Shown: positions 6,173-12,792 of the stretch, in pieces
Numbering within the stretch: position 1 is the stretch's first letter
How the letters are laid out: every line of letters starts with the position of its first letter
Origin: SCUN01 sp964343975
Lineage (GTDB): Bacteria > Acidobacteriota > Vicinamibacteria > Vicinamibacterales > SCN-69-37
Direction: 5' to 3'
DNA length: 15,775 nucleotides
NCBI GenBank assembly: GCA_964343975.1
Contig: CAYFLU010000076.1
Location: 1 to 15,775, forward strand
Made by a program: the position numbers and the translations under genes
Notes under the pieces: model-generated
Databases searched by the model: none
What the model saw: only the letters and a program-made list of their open reading frames with translations
What the model was told of the DNA's origin: nothing

Positions 6173-6574
6173 CTACTTCTTGATGCCGGCCTGCGCCGCG
6201 CGCATCAGGGAGTCGAGATTCTTCTGCGCCATCTCGGCCAGCGTCGGGTTCGACTCGGCGGTCTGGCCCTCTCTGGTGAGCGTCGTCGTCTTGCGGTTCG
6301 GCCGGATGTTCTTACCCGTCTCGAGCACCTTCAGGTACAGCTCGATCGCCTTCTGCGGTCGCCCGGTCGCCTGATAGAGCGCGCCGAGATTCAGCTGGGC
6401 GTACGGGTCGTCCTTGTCGTCTTCGATGGCCTTCAGGAACTCCACTTCCGCTTCCTTGTAGTTCAGCTGCTGGAAGTAGTCGAATCCCTTACTGACGTGT
6501 TTGTTGACGGTCCGGCAGCCCGCGCCGAATGACAGCGCCGCGAGCAGCGGGACGATGACGAGAGCCTGCTTCAT
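6173..6574 (-). CDS. TPR-repeat lipoprotein
   Basis: The start is the ATG at 6574 (MKQALVIVPLLAALSFGAGC), chosen because it begins a lipoprotein signal peptide and has GGAGG 11 bases upstream; the longer in-frame start at 6685 is rejected. The mature protein would begin at Cys20 and is about 114 residues. Two tetratricopeptide-like helical pairs follow: GFDYFQQLNYKEAEVEFLKA and YAQLNLGALYQATGRPQKAI. The charged C-terminal tail contains LAEMAQKNLDSLMRAAQAGIKK-type helix. TPR lipoproteins usually scaffold envelope complexes, but no partner is evident. It lies downstream of the outer-membrane protein gene on the same strand after 82 bases and has a recognisable promoter of its own. Confidence 0.85.
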   Translation of the reverse strand: MKQALVIVPLLAALSFGAGCRTVNKHVSKGFDYFQQLNYKEAEVEFLKAIEDDKDDPYAQLNLGALYQATGRPQKAIELYLKVLETGKNIRPNRKTTTLTREGQTAESNPTLAEMAQKNLDSLMRAAQAGIKK

Positions 6575-6606
6575 TACCGGGGAGCCTCCAACGGATTCCA
6601 GCGGAC

Positions 6607-6636
6607 AATGTAGAACAAATTGAGGCCCGGTGTCAT
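6607..6636 (-). promoter_or_regulatory. Sigma70-type promoter of the TPR lipoprotein gene
   Basis: On the minus strand, ATGACA (6636-6631, 5 of 6 matches to TTGACA) is followed after 18 bases by TACATT (6612-6607, 4 of 6 matches to TATAAT). The ATG lies 32 bases further on, with GGAGG between. Confidence 0.5.
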
Positions 6637-6656
6637 CCCTTTGCTTGAGGGCCCCC

Positions 6657-7397
6657 CTAGAACCGAATCCGGAGGCCGCCTCCAAGCTGGGTTCCGCCCG
6701 CCTTGACTGCCACGGTGGAGTTGTCCGTCGCCTGGAAGTTGACGGTCGCGCCGACGACGGAGGCGGAGAGGCCGATGCCGATCGATTGGGTCGGGAAGAA
6801 GGCGAGATCGACCCCGGCCGCGAAGCCGACGGCGGTCTTGGAGGGGCCGCTCGTGTTGGCCCGGGTGAACGTGACCGAGTCGTACGGATAGGTGTCGGTG
6901 TAGCTGATCGAGTCGACGAGGTCCTGTTTCACCGTGACGTAGGCCGGGCCGGCGTAGCCCAGAATCTGAAACTTGCCACCCGGCGCGTTGCCGAGCGTGA
7001 GGGCCAGGCGCGCGGTGGTTTCCTCGCGGGTCATCGTGACGCTGCCGCTCGTGGTGCGCATCTGATTGAAAAAGAAGGGATGCGGCACACTGGCCTTGAT
7101 GTCGGCCGGGCCCGAGGTGGAGAAGCTCGAGCCGCCGAGCATCAGCCCGAACGCGCCACGCACGCGCACGGCGATGCTCGCGTCGATGCCGGTCTTGGCC
7201 GGCAGCGGAAATGACGTCGTGATTGAGCCGTTTTCGGCGTTCGCCGCGAACGTCGTGGTGGTGGACAGCGCGTCCATGCCGCTTTGCTGGAACCCGTTGA
7301 CGGCCAGAACGACACGACCGGTTTGCGCCGCGGCCGGGGTGGCCGCCAGCACGGTGCCGGCCACGCCGAGACACACGCTTGCGAGTAGACGTCGCAT
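6657..7397 (-). CDS. Predicted outer-membrane beta-barrel protein
   Basis: This 246-residue protein has a classic signal peptide (MRRLLASVCLGVAGTVLAAT, cleavage near PAAAQ). The mature part is built of short alternating hydrophobic/polar strands (for example KFQILGYAGPAYVTVK, AVGFAAGVDLAFFP, IGIGLSASVVGATVNFQA) and ends GGGLRIRF, a C-terminal aromatic residue typical of BAM-recognised barrels. No Cys occurs in the mature part. Its function is not recognisable; small barrels like this can be structural or adhesive. The ATG directly abuts the stop of the M4 peptidase gene (TAAATG), so the two are almost certainly cotranscribed and translationally coupled. Confidence 0.75.
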   Translation of the reverse strand: MRRLLASVCLGVAGTVLAATPAAAQTGRVVLAVNGFQQSGMDALSTTTTFAANAENGSITTSFPLPAKTGIDASIAVRVRGAFGLMLGGSSFSTSGPADIKASVPHPFFFNQMRTTSGSVTMTREETTARLALTLGNAPGGKFQILGYAGPAYVTVKQDLVDSISYTDTYPYDSVTFTRANTSGPSKTAVGFAAGVDLAFFPTQSIGIGLSASVVGATVNFQATDNSTVAVKAGGTQLGGGLRIRF

Positions 7398-9110
7398 TTA
7401 GCTCACTCCCACCGCGGACCACGCCGCTGCCAGTGCGCGTTCCGCCGCGCTGTTCGAACCGTAGAGATCGCGCGCGGCCTGAATCGTGGCGGCGCGCGCC
7501 GTGGAAAACGTCGCATTGGACGGCATCAGCACCGTGAACGCGCGATAGATCGTGGTCTCGATCAGCGCCCGGTTGTCGAAGCCGACGCCGGTCACCGTCT
7601 GTTTCGACACGCGGTTCGTGCCGCCCATGATCGCGAGGTAATACATGTGGTTCACGATGCTCGAGTTGGTGTGCACGCCGCCGTTGTCGCCCGAGCCCGT
7701 GTAGCGCACGGAGTAGTGATCGGGATCGCCGAACGTGTTCGGCGCGGCCATCGAGCGGATGCCGCCCGGCCGCGCGATGTCTTCGCCGATCAGCCAGTCG
7801 GCCTGGCCGAGGCCGGTGCCCACCGTCTGGAAGAAGTTCTCCACGGCGGTGCCCATCATGTCGGAGAACGCCTCGTTCAACGCGCCCGACTCGCCCGAGT
7901 AGACGAGATTCGACGTGTAGTCGGTGACGCCGTGCGAGAGCTCGTGCGCCACCACGTCGAGCGCGCCCGAAAACGGATACCACTTGAGGCCGCCGAGCGT
8001 CACGGTGGACGGCAGGCCGACGCCGTAATAGATGTTGCCGTCGCCGAGATAGGCCGCGTTCAGGAAGAGGTCGGAGTAGGTGTTGTAGTACGTCAGGTAG
8101 TCCGACGCGCGCACCGGATTCACGAAGCTCCAGATCTCGATGTTGTTGTTGTCGAGCCCCTTCCGCCCGAATCGCTTGTAGTAGTAGTCGTAGGTGTAGC
8201 CGGCATTCACGTGCGCGTCCACCAGCCCCGGATCGCCCCACGCGTTGTCATCGTCGGTGGCGATGTCGGACGTCGTCACGTTGCCCGTGTTGAGCACGTT
8301 GATCGCGTACGTGATGTTGTTCTTCAGATCGAACGTGATCATCGCGGCCTTCGGGAACGATCCGTAGCTGCGCGTGTCGGGCGGGCGGAGGAGGTCGACG
8401 GCGAGGAACTTGCCGCTCTGGAGCGCGGTGGACAGCTTCTTCTGATCGCCAAGCACGCCGGCGCCGGAACCGACCGTGGAGGACTGCGTCCACGTGTCGT
8501 TGTAGCTGCGCAGCGTGGCGCCCGTGTTGGCATCCACGAACACGCGCCGGATGGGCCCGGTCTCGCGGCTGTTCCACCCCGACGCATTCATCACGCGCGC
8601 CGTGTAGGCGAGGCGGTAGCTGCCGTCGGCCATCGGCAGGACCACCAATTCCAGACCGCGGCCGCCTTTCACCGACGGCACGATCGGATCGAGCGTGGCG
8701 GTGACGTCGCCCGGCGTGAGCCGCGGGACCGTGCTGATGCCGATGTCGTCGTAGAGCGTGCCGAACACCGACTCGGCCTGTCCGAACGTGTTGACCTGCC
8801 GGATCACATCGGCGCCGAAGACGCGCACGCCCTGATGCCGCTGCTCGTAGCGCTCGGCCACGCGGCCCGGCACCATGTCATCGGCCACGGCCGCGATTCG
8901 CCGGACCTCGCCGGTGCGTGCCATGTCGGTGACGCGCTGATCCCAGGCGCGTAGCGTTTGCAATGCGGCGGCGTCGGCATTGGCCGCGCGCGCACTCGCG
9001 AGCGCGCGTGTGCCGAGGGCCAGCCGCTCGGCGTGATCCTCCGCCAGGCTCTGGGTCGAGACGACGGCGGTGGCCGTCAACAACGTGGCAAGGGCAAGGG
9101 GCAGGCGCAT
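7398..9110 (-). CDS. Secreted M4 (thermolysin-like) metalloprotease
   Basis: This 570-residue preproprotein has a signal peptide (MRLPLALATLLTATAVVSTQ) and an N-terminal propeptide with FTP/PepSY-like features (RYEQRHQGVRVFGADVI; LAYTARVMN; DANTGATLRSYND). The M4 catalytic domain follows. The zinc site is VAHELSHGVTD (His389, Glu390, His393) with Glu413 (ALNEAFSD), and the transition-state His480 lies in GGVHTNSS, all at thermolysin-like spacing. The C-terminus (about 500-570) is the helical M4 lobe. Such proteases are secreted as zymogens and self-activate. It lies 12 bases downstream of the gene for a 338-residue exported protein and its stop touches the next gene's ATG, so it is the middle member of a three-gene envelope operon. 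Confidence 0.95.
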   Translation of the reverse strand: MRLPLALATLLTATAVVSTQSLAEDHAERLALGTRALASARAANADAAALQTLRAWDQRVTDMARTGEVRRIAAVADDMVPGRVAERYEQRHQGVRVFGADVIRQVNTFGQAESVFGTLYDDIGISTVPRLTPGDVTATLDPIVPSVKGGRGLELVVLPMADGSYRLAYTARVMNASGWNSRETGPIRRVFVDANTGATLRSYNDTWTQSSTVGSGAGVLGDQKKLSTALQSGKFLAVDLLRPPDTRSYGSFPKAAMITFDLKNNITYAINVLNTGNVTTSDIATDDDNAWGDPGLVDAHVNAGYTYDYYYKRFGRKGLDNNNIEIWSFVNPVRASDYLTYYNTYSDLFLNAAYLGDGNIYYGVGLPSTVTLGGLKWYPFSGALDVVAHELSHGVTDYTSNLVYSGESGALNEAFSDMMGTAVENFFQTVGTGLGQADWLIGEDIARPGGIRSMAAPNTFGDPDHYSVRYTGSGDNGGVHTNSSIVNHMYYLAIMGGTNRVSKQTVTGVGFDNRALIETTIYRAFTVLMPSNATFSTARAATIQAARDLYGSNSAAERALAAAWSAVGVS

Positions 9111-9122
9111 CAGCGACTCCGG

Positions 9123-10139
9123 TCAGCGGATCGACGAGTAGTCGGAGTCGGTCACGCGACCGCGCTCGACGTCACAGCGATACGAGAAGGTGTAGCTCGA
9201 TCCGCGCTCGCGGCCACGGCCGTAGACACGATCGAGGTTGCGATCCCACTCGGAGACGCCCGCGGTTTCGAACACCACGTCGCGGCGCCGGTCACGCGCC
9301 ATCTGCGAGCGGACGTCGTCCTGGCAGAGGCGCACGCTGCGCATCGAGGAGAAGTCGTAGTCGTCGCGGCCACCGCGACGGTCGAAGCGGTTGTCGAAGT
9401 CGTAGCTCACGCGGTTCGGACGGAACCGGCCGCGTTCCATCTCGCAGCGGTACGAGAACCGGCGCGAGCGGTCGTACGTCTCGACGCCATTGCCGCGAAT
9501 CGTGTCATCGCCCCAGAACGAGGCCGTGCGGCTCATCTGCTGGAACTCGACGAGGAGCGGGCCGCCGTAATCGCTGTACATCTCTTCGAGCACGGCGCGC
9601 TGGCAGGCTTCCGCCGACCGCATCAGCTCGGCTTCGCTGTAGCGCGGACGGTCGTTGCCGCGATCATTCCCGCGATCGTTGCCGCCGCGACGCTCCGGAC
9701 GCCGGCCGAGGATCTTCGTCTCGAACTCCGCGTCGTTGATGATCTTCATCACGACCGACGCGTACCGCCGCGCCTCGACGTCGCGCAGATACGTGCGCAC
9801 GCCGGCGTCGTCGGCCCTGCGATCGAGCAGGCCCTGATAGATCTGATCCAGAATCTGGTTCGCCTTCATGCCCGACGACTTCTGGCGGAACTCGGCGCTG
9901 TTGAACATCGCCTCGACCTGATCCTCCATCTTGCCGAGCATCACCTGCGTCGAGGCATCGGCCACATCGCGACCGCCGTCCCGGCCGATGATCGCCTTGA
10001 ACAGCCGGCCGGCGATCATGTCTGCTTCGCGGCGGGTGTACCGGTCGTTGGGCAAACTCTGCCACGCGTGCACGGTCACCGCCGCGGCGCCAGCGGCAAC
10101 CATCGTGGCAAGGCACAGCATCGCCAGAACTCTCTTCAT
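9123..10139 (-). CDS. Exported protein with DUF4214-like helical region and duplicated Cys-pair units
   Basis: I do not recognise this protein as a whole. It is 338 residues, with a signal peptide (MKRVLAMLCLATMVAAGAAA) and AGGAGG upstream of the ATG. Residues about 75-145 are helical and resemble DUF4214 or linker-type repeats (FNSAEFRQK, QGLLDRRADDAGV, INDAEFETK). A low-complexity GNDRGNDRGNDR follows (about 152-163). The C-terminal half contains two related units: Cys179 (EACQRAV) to Cys232 (FSYRCEMERGR), and Cys272 (RLCQDDV) to Cys322 (FSYRCDVERGR). The Cys spacings are 53 and 50, so each unit probably holds one disulfide. It is the first gene of the operon with the M4 protease and the beta-barrel protein, so it could be a substrate, propeptide-like partner or surface structural protein (inference). 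Confidence 0.8.
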   Translation of the reverse strand: MKRVLAMLCLATMVAAGAAAVTVHAWQSLPNDRYTRREADMIAGRLFKAIIGRDGGRDVADASTQVMLGKMEDQVEAMFNSAEFRQKSSGMKANQILDQIYQGLLDRRADDAGVRTYLRDVEARRYASVVMKIINDAEFETKILGRRPERRGGNDRGNDRGNDRPRYSEAELMRSAEACQRAVLEEMYSDYGGPLLVEFQQMSRTASFWGDDTIRGNGVETYDRSRRFSYRCEMERGRFRPNRVSYDFDNRFDRRGGRDDYDFSSMRSVRLCQDDVRSQMARDRRRDVVFETAGVSEWDRNLDRVYGRGRERGSSYTFSYRCDVERGRVTDSDYSSIR

Positions 10140-10159
10140 GACATCCTCCTAAAGCAAAT

Positions 10160-10190
10160 CTCTCGCCAGTGTACGCTGTCCCCGCGAGAG
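10160..10190. repeat. 7-base inverted repeat in the divergent intergenic region
   Basis: CTCTCGC (10160-10166) is inverted as GCGAGAG (10184-10190) with 17 bases between. It lies in the 70-base region between the exported-protein gene and rsmH and overlaps the GAGAGGAG sequence in front of rsmH. It could be an operator or a hairpin; the arms are short and GC-rich, so chance is possible. Confidence 0.3.
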
Positions 10191-10198
10191 GAGCACGG

Positions 10199-10204
10199 TA
10201 GAAT
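10199..10204 (+). promoter_or_regulatory. Possible -10 element for rsmH
   Basis: TAGAAT (5 of 6 matches to TATAAT) ends 5 bases before the GTG start at 10210. The -35 candidate CTGTCC (10176-10181, 17 bases upstream) is poor. If it is used, the rsmH transcript would be leaderless; otherwise GAGAGGAG, 16 bases upstream of the GTG, is a distant ribosome binding site. Confidence 0.35.
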
Positions 10205-10209
10205 CCGGC

Positions 10210-11277
10210 GTGGCCTCCGAGAGGGACGACGCGCGCGCAACCGGACACGTCCATACGCGTCGTCCGCGCTATTCCGGCAAACACCCGCGCGCGTTTCATC
10301 AGAAATACAAAGAGCTCAATCCCGGCAAATACGCCGATGAGGTCCGCAAGATCCTGGCGGCCGGCAAGACGCCCGCCGGCATGCACGTGCCGATCATGGT
10401 CGACGAAGTGCTGCAGTGTTTGCGGCCGCAGCCCGGCGAGGTGGCGGTTGACTGCACGCTCGGCGGCGGCGGACATGCGCGCGCGATCCTCGAGCAGTTG
10501 CAGCCCGGCGGCCGGCTGATCGGGATCGATGCCGATCCCGTGGAGTTGCCGCGCACCGAACGCGTGCTGCGAGAGGCCGGCTTCGGGCCGGACACATTTG
10601 CGACTTTTCATGGAAACTTCGCCGGATTGTCGCGTGCGCTGGCGGCGCACGGTGTGGAGGGCGTCGACCTGGTGATGGCCGATTTGGGCGTGTCGTCGAT
10701 GCAGATCGACAACCCGGATCGCGGCTTCTCCTACAAGGGCGTCGGGCCGCTCGACATGCGCATGAACCCCGAACGGGGGGAGCCGGCATCGGCCTGGCTG
10801 GCGCGGGTCGACGAGGTCACACTGGCCGCCGCACTCACCCAGCATGCCGACGAGCCACGCGCCGACGTGATCGCGGGGCTGCTCAAGGCGCAGCCGCTCG
10901 CTACGACCCAGGCGGCCGAAAAGACCATCCGACTCGGCCTTGAACGGGCGATGCCGCAGCTGTCGAAGGCCGACATCAAGCTCTCGGTGCGCCGCACGTT
11001 TCAGGCGTTGCGCATCGCGGTCAATGACGAGTTCGGGGTTCTCGAAGCGTTGCTGCGGCAGCTGCCGCATTGCCTGCGGCCCGGCGGCCGCGTGGCCATC
11101 CTGACGTTTCACTCGGGGGAAGACCGGCGCGTGAAGAAGGCGTTTCAGGCGGGGCGCCGCGATGGCGTGTATGCAGAGGTCGCCGATCAGGTCATCCGGT
11201 CCGGCAAAGCCGAGACGTTCGCCAATCGCCGGGCGTCGTCCGCCAAGTTGCGGTGGGCCGTTCGCGCCACGGACTGA
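10210..11277 (+). CDS. rsmH: 16S rRNA (cytosine1402-N4)-methyltransferase RsmH, long form
   Basis: The 355-residue product transfers a methyl group from S-adenosylmethionine to N4 of C1402 in 16S rRNA, tuning the ribosomal P site. Conserved parts are HVPIMVDEVLQCL (58-71), the SAM-binding DCTLGGGGHARAIL with IGIDADP, MADLGVSSMQID with the family hallmark DLGVSS, GPLDMRMNP, VRRTFQALRIAVNDE, and ILTFHSGEDRRVK near the C-terminus. Unlike the classical enzyme, it has about 57 residues before the usual start (RRPRYSGKHPRAFHQKYKEL), an extension I recall from a distinct RsmH subgroup. That supports the GTG start over the internal ATG at 10381. The gene is not beside mraZ, ftsL or ftsI, so a second, classical copy may exist elsewhere. 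Confidence 0.93.
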   Translation: MASERDDARATGHVHTRRPRYSGKHPRAFHQKYKELNPGKYADEVRKILAAGKTPAGMHVPIMVDEVLQCLRPQPGEVAVDCTLGGGGHARAILEQLQPGGRLIGIDADPVELPRTERVLREAGFGPDTFATFHGNFAGLSRALAAHGVEGVDLVMADLGVSSMQIDNPDRGFSYKGVGPLDMRMNPERGEPASAWLARVDEVTLAAALTQHADEPRADVIAGLLKAQPLATTQAAEKTIRLGLERAMPQLSKADIKLSVRRTFQALRIAVNDEFGVLEALLRQLPHCLRPGGRVAILTFHSGEDRRVKKAFQAGRRDGVYAEVADQVIRSGKAETFANRRASSAKLRWAVRATD

Positions 11278-11279
11278 TC

Positions 11280-11288
11280 TGCTATTGT
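11280..11288 (+). promoter_or_regulatory. Extended -10 promoter for the BIG2 lipoprotein gene
   Basis: TGCTATTGT fits TGn plus TATnnT, just after the rsmH stop. The GTG start lies 45 bases downstream with GAGG at 11324-11327 between. A weak TTCGCG (11261-11266) could be the -35. Confidence 0.4.
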
Positions 11289-11333
11289 GTGCGCGCCAGC
11301 CCTGTCTGTACATCGAAACACCTGAGGTTCTCC

Positions 11334-12197
11334 GTGGCGAGACGCGCTCTGTTCATGTTCGTTCTCTGCACGACCCTGATTGGCTTGGCCGGGGTGTCGG
11401 CGTGCGGCGGTTCCACGTCGACCAGCCTGGCATCCGTGTTGGCACCCGCGGCGACTAATACGGTCACCGGTCTCACGCTCACCCTCAGCACACCTGGCGT
11501 GGGGGCATCCATCGCCGCCGCCGGCATCGCGACGCTGTCGAGCGGCACGACGGTGACGCTCTCCTCGGGCTACAGCTCCAGTAATCCCAACGTCGCCACA
11601 GCCAGTGCCGCCGGCGTGATCACGGGCGTCGCGATCGGCGATGCGACGATCTCGGTCGACTACCAGAGCTTTCACGCCGAGAAGAAGATCCACGTGTTGC
11701 CGAATTACAACGGCATCTTCGTCGGCAACTACACGATCGACACGTGCGTCGACTCGCTCGGCTTCACCGATCTCGGGTTCTGCGCGAGCTTTGCGGGCGC
11801 CGGGGCGCTGCCGATCGCGTTCAGCAACGCGCAGTCCACCGACCTCACACAGCTCTCAGGGCTCTTCGCGCTCGGCACGTTGCAGGGAACCAGCACGGGC
11901 ACGGTGGCCGCCGACGGCACGCTCTCGTACGCGGGCACCCTCGTGGCCGGCACGACGACGATGAACTTTCAGGACTTCGTGATCACGTCCACGGCGCCCG
12001 GACACATCGTGGGCAAGTTCAAGGCGGTGTTCACGGATTCCGCCTCGACCGGCGGCGCCACGTGGACCTGCACGATGACCGACACGGTGCGCACATCGGG
12101 CGGCCTGCGCGCGTCCGCGGTACCCGTGACGAACGCCGGCGGATTCGGCGCGCTCGTCGCGGCGCTCCGCGCGCCGGCGCCGATCTCGCGCCGTTGA
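11334..12197 (+). CDS. BIG2-like Ig-domain lipoprotein
   Basis: The start is taken as the GTG at 11334, preceded by GAGG and giving a positively charged N-terminus (VARRALFMFVLC); the ATG at 11355 is an alternative. The lipobox is LAGVSACGG with Cys24, so the 287-residue precursor becomes an envelope lipoprotein. A bacterial Ig-like (BIG2) segment covers about residues 45-125: SSNPNVATASAAGVITGVAIGD is shortened to its key signature SNPNVATA...GVITG...GDATISV. The C-terminal part is Ser/Thr/Gly-rich with three Cys (DTCVDSLGF, LGFCASF, WTCTMTD) and no recognised domain. BIG2 modules are usually surface-adhesion or spacer domains; a specific ligand cannot be told. It follows rsmH by 56 bases on the same strand but is functionally unrelated. 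Confidence 0.75.
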   Translation: MARRALFMFVLCTTLIGLAGVSACGGSTSTSLASVLAPAATNTVTGLTLTLSTPGVGASIAAAGIATLSSGTTVTLSSGYSSSNPNVATASAAGVITGVAIGDATISVDYQSFHAEKKIHVLPNYNGIFVGNYTIDTCVDSLGFTDLGFCASFAGAGALPIAFSNAQSTDLTQLSGLFALGTLQGTSTGTVAADGTLSYAGTLVAGTTTMNFQDFVITSTAPGHIVGKFKAVFTDSASTGGATWTCTMTDTVRTSGGLRASAVPVTNAGGFGALVAALRAPAPISRR

Positions 12198-12202
12198 CGC
12201 GT

Positions 12203-12220
12203 GTCGCCGAAAACGGCGAC
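12203..12220 (+). terminator. Short hairpin after the BIG2 lipoprotein gene
   Basis: GTCGCCG (12203-12209) pairs with CGGCGAC (12214-12220) around an AAAA loop, 5 bases after the lipoprotein stop. There is no U-tract, so it is a weak terminator candidate; it also lies immediately upstream of GATAAC, a possible -10 for the next gene. Confidence 0.35.
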
Positions 12221-12229
12221 GATAACCGC

Positions 12230-12271
12230 ATGCCCGCGTCGGCGAACCGCCGTGTTCGCCCGTTCTCATGA
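12230..12271 (+). CDS. Possible 13-codon leader ORF overlapping the next gene (ATGA)
   Basis: The ATG at 12230 opens a frame of 13 codons (MPASANRRVRPFS) whose TGA overlaps the ATG of the membrane-protein gene at 12268. GATAAC at 12221-12226 lies just upstream and could make this ATG the first codon of the transcript. No Shine-Dalgarno is present for either start, so coupled reinitiation is conceivable. Chance occurrence is also possible. Confidence 0.25.
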   Translation: MPASANRRVRPFS

Positions 12272-12792
12272 CTGCTGACCGCGCCGTGTGGCGCGGCCAG
12301 CTCCTGTTCTTGCTCATCGTGGCCTCCGCGGTCTCGCTGGCCGCCGAAGGCCGGCTCATGCCGTCGCTCGTGCTCGACGGCGCGCTGGCGTTCGCATTCA
12401 TGCCGCTCGCGCAGGTGTGGGGCTTTCGCGCCGTGTGGCGGGTGCGCGCGGGCCATCGGGCGACCGCAGAGGATCTCGGCGGCTTTCTCCGAGGCAACGG
12501 CCCGTGGCTCTGGTGGTGGTGTGCATTCGCCGCGCTCGTGTCGATCGTGCCGCCGCGCGCGCTTGGCAGCTTCACCGTGCCGGTGGAACTCTCCCTCCTG
12601 GTGCCGTTCGTCCTCACGGCACGCCGCGATCATCGTTGGCTGGTGGCTGAACATGCGCGCGAGTCGCGCGCCGCCTGGATCGATGTCTGTGCCCTGCGTG
12701 TGGTGATCTGGGGCGCCGCCGTGACGTGGTTCTACGGGTTGGCCGTGTGGCATCGCTACGCGTCGCTCGTCTTTCCCTGGATCGGCGCATGA
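12268..12792 (+). CDS. Polytopic membrane protein of unknown function
   Basis: The product is 174 residues and not recognised. It has about five hydrophobic segments: LLFLLIVASAVSLAA, LVLDGALAFAFMPLAQV, LWWWCAFAALVSIVP, VPVELSLLVPFVLTA and VVIWGAAVTWFYGLAVW. Charged Arg/His-rich loops lie between (VWRVRAGHRATAEDLGG and RRDHRWLVAEHARESR). Its stop overlaps the ATG of the following PHP-domain gene (ATGA), so the two are translationally coupled and likely act together at the membrane. Nothing in the sequence points to an enzyme or transporter family. The start is uncertain because no ribosome binding site precedes it. Confidence 0.75.
   Translation: MTADRAVWRGQLLFLLIVASAVSLAAEGRLMPSLVLDGALAFAFMPLAQVWGFRAVWRVRAGHRATAEDLGGFLRGNGPWLWWWCAFAALVSIVPPRALGSFTVPVELSLLVPFVLTARRDHRWLVAEHARESRAAWIDVCALRVVIWGAAVTWFYGLAVWHRYASLVFPWIGA

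Noticed and set aside
6574..8241. 555-codon minus-strand frame across the barrel and M4 genes
   Set aside because: It is Arg-rich, lacks recognisable motifs, and overlaps two well-supported genes on the same strand in another frame.
9648..9687. Direct repeats coding for GNDRGNDRGNDR, considered as a CRISPR or mobile-element trace
   Set aside because: The 12-base units are in frame inside a gene with no spacers; this is a low-complexity protein repeat.
8958..11313. Long frames on both strands (8958-10340 plus; 9664-11313 minus) over the exported-protein gene and rsmH
   Set aside because: The compositions are atypical, and they conflict with the signal peptide, ribosome binding site and conserved RsmH motifs of the annotated genes.
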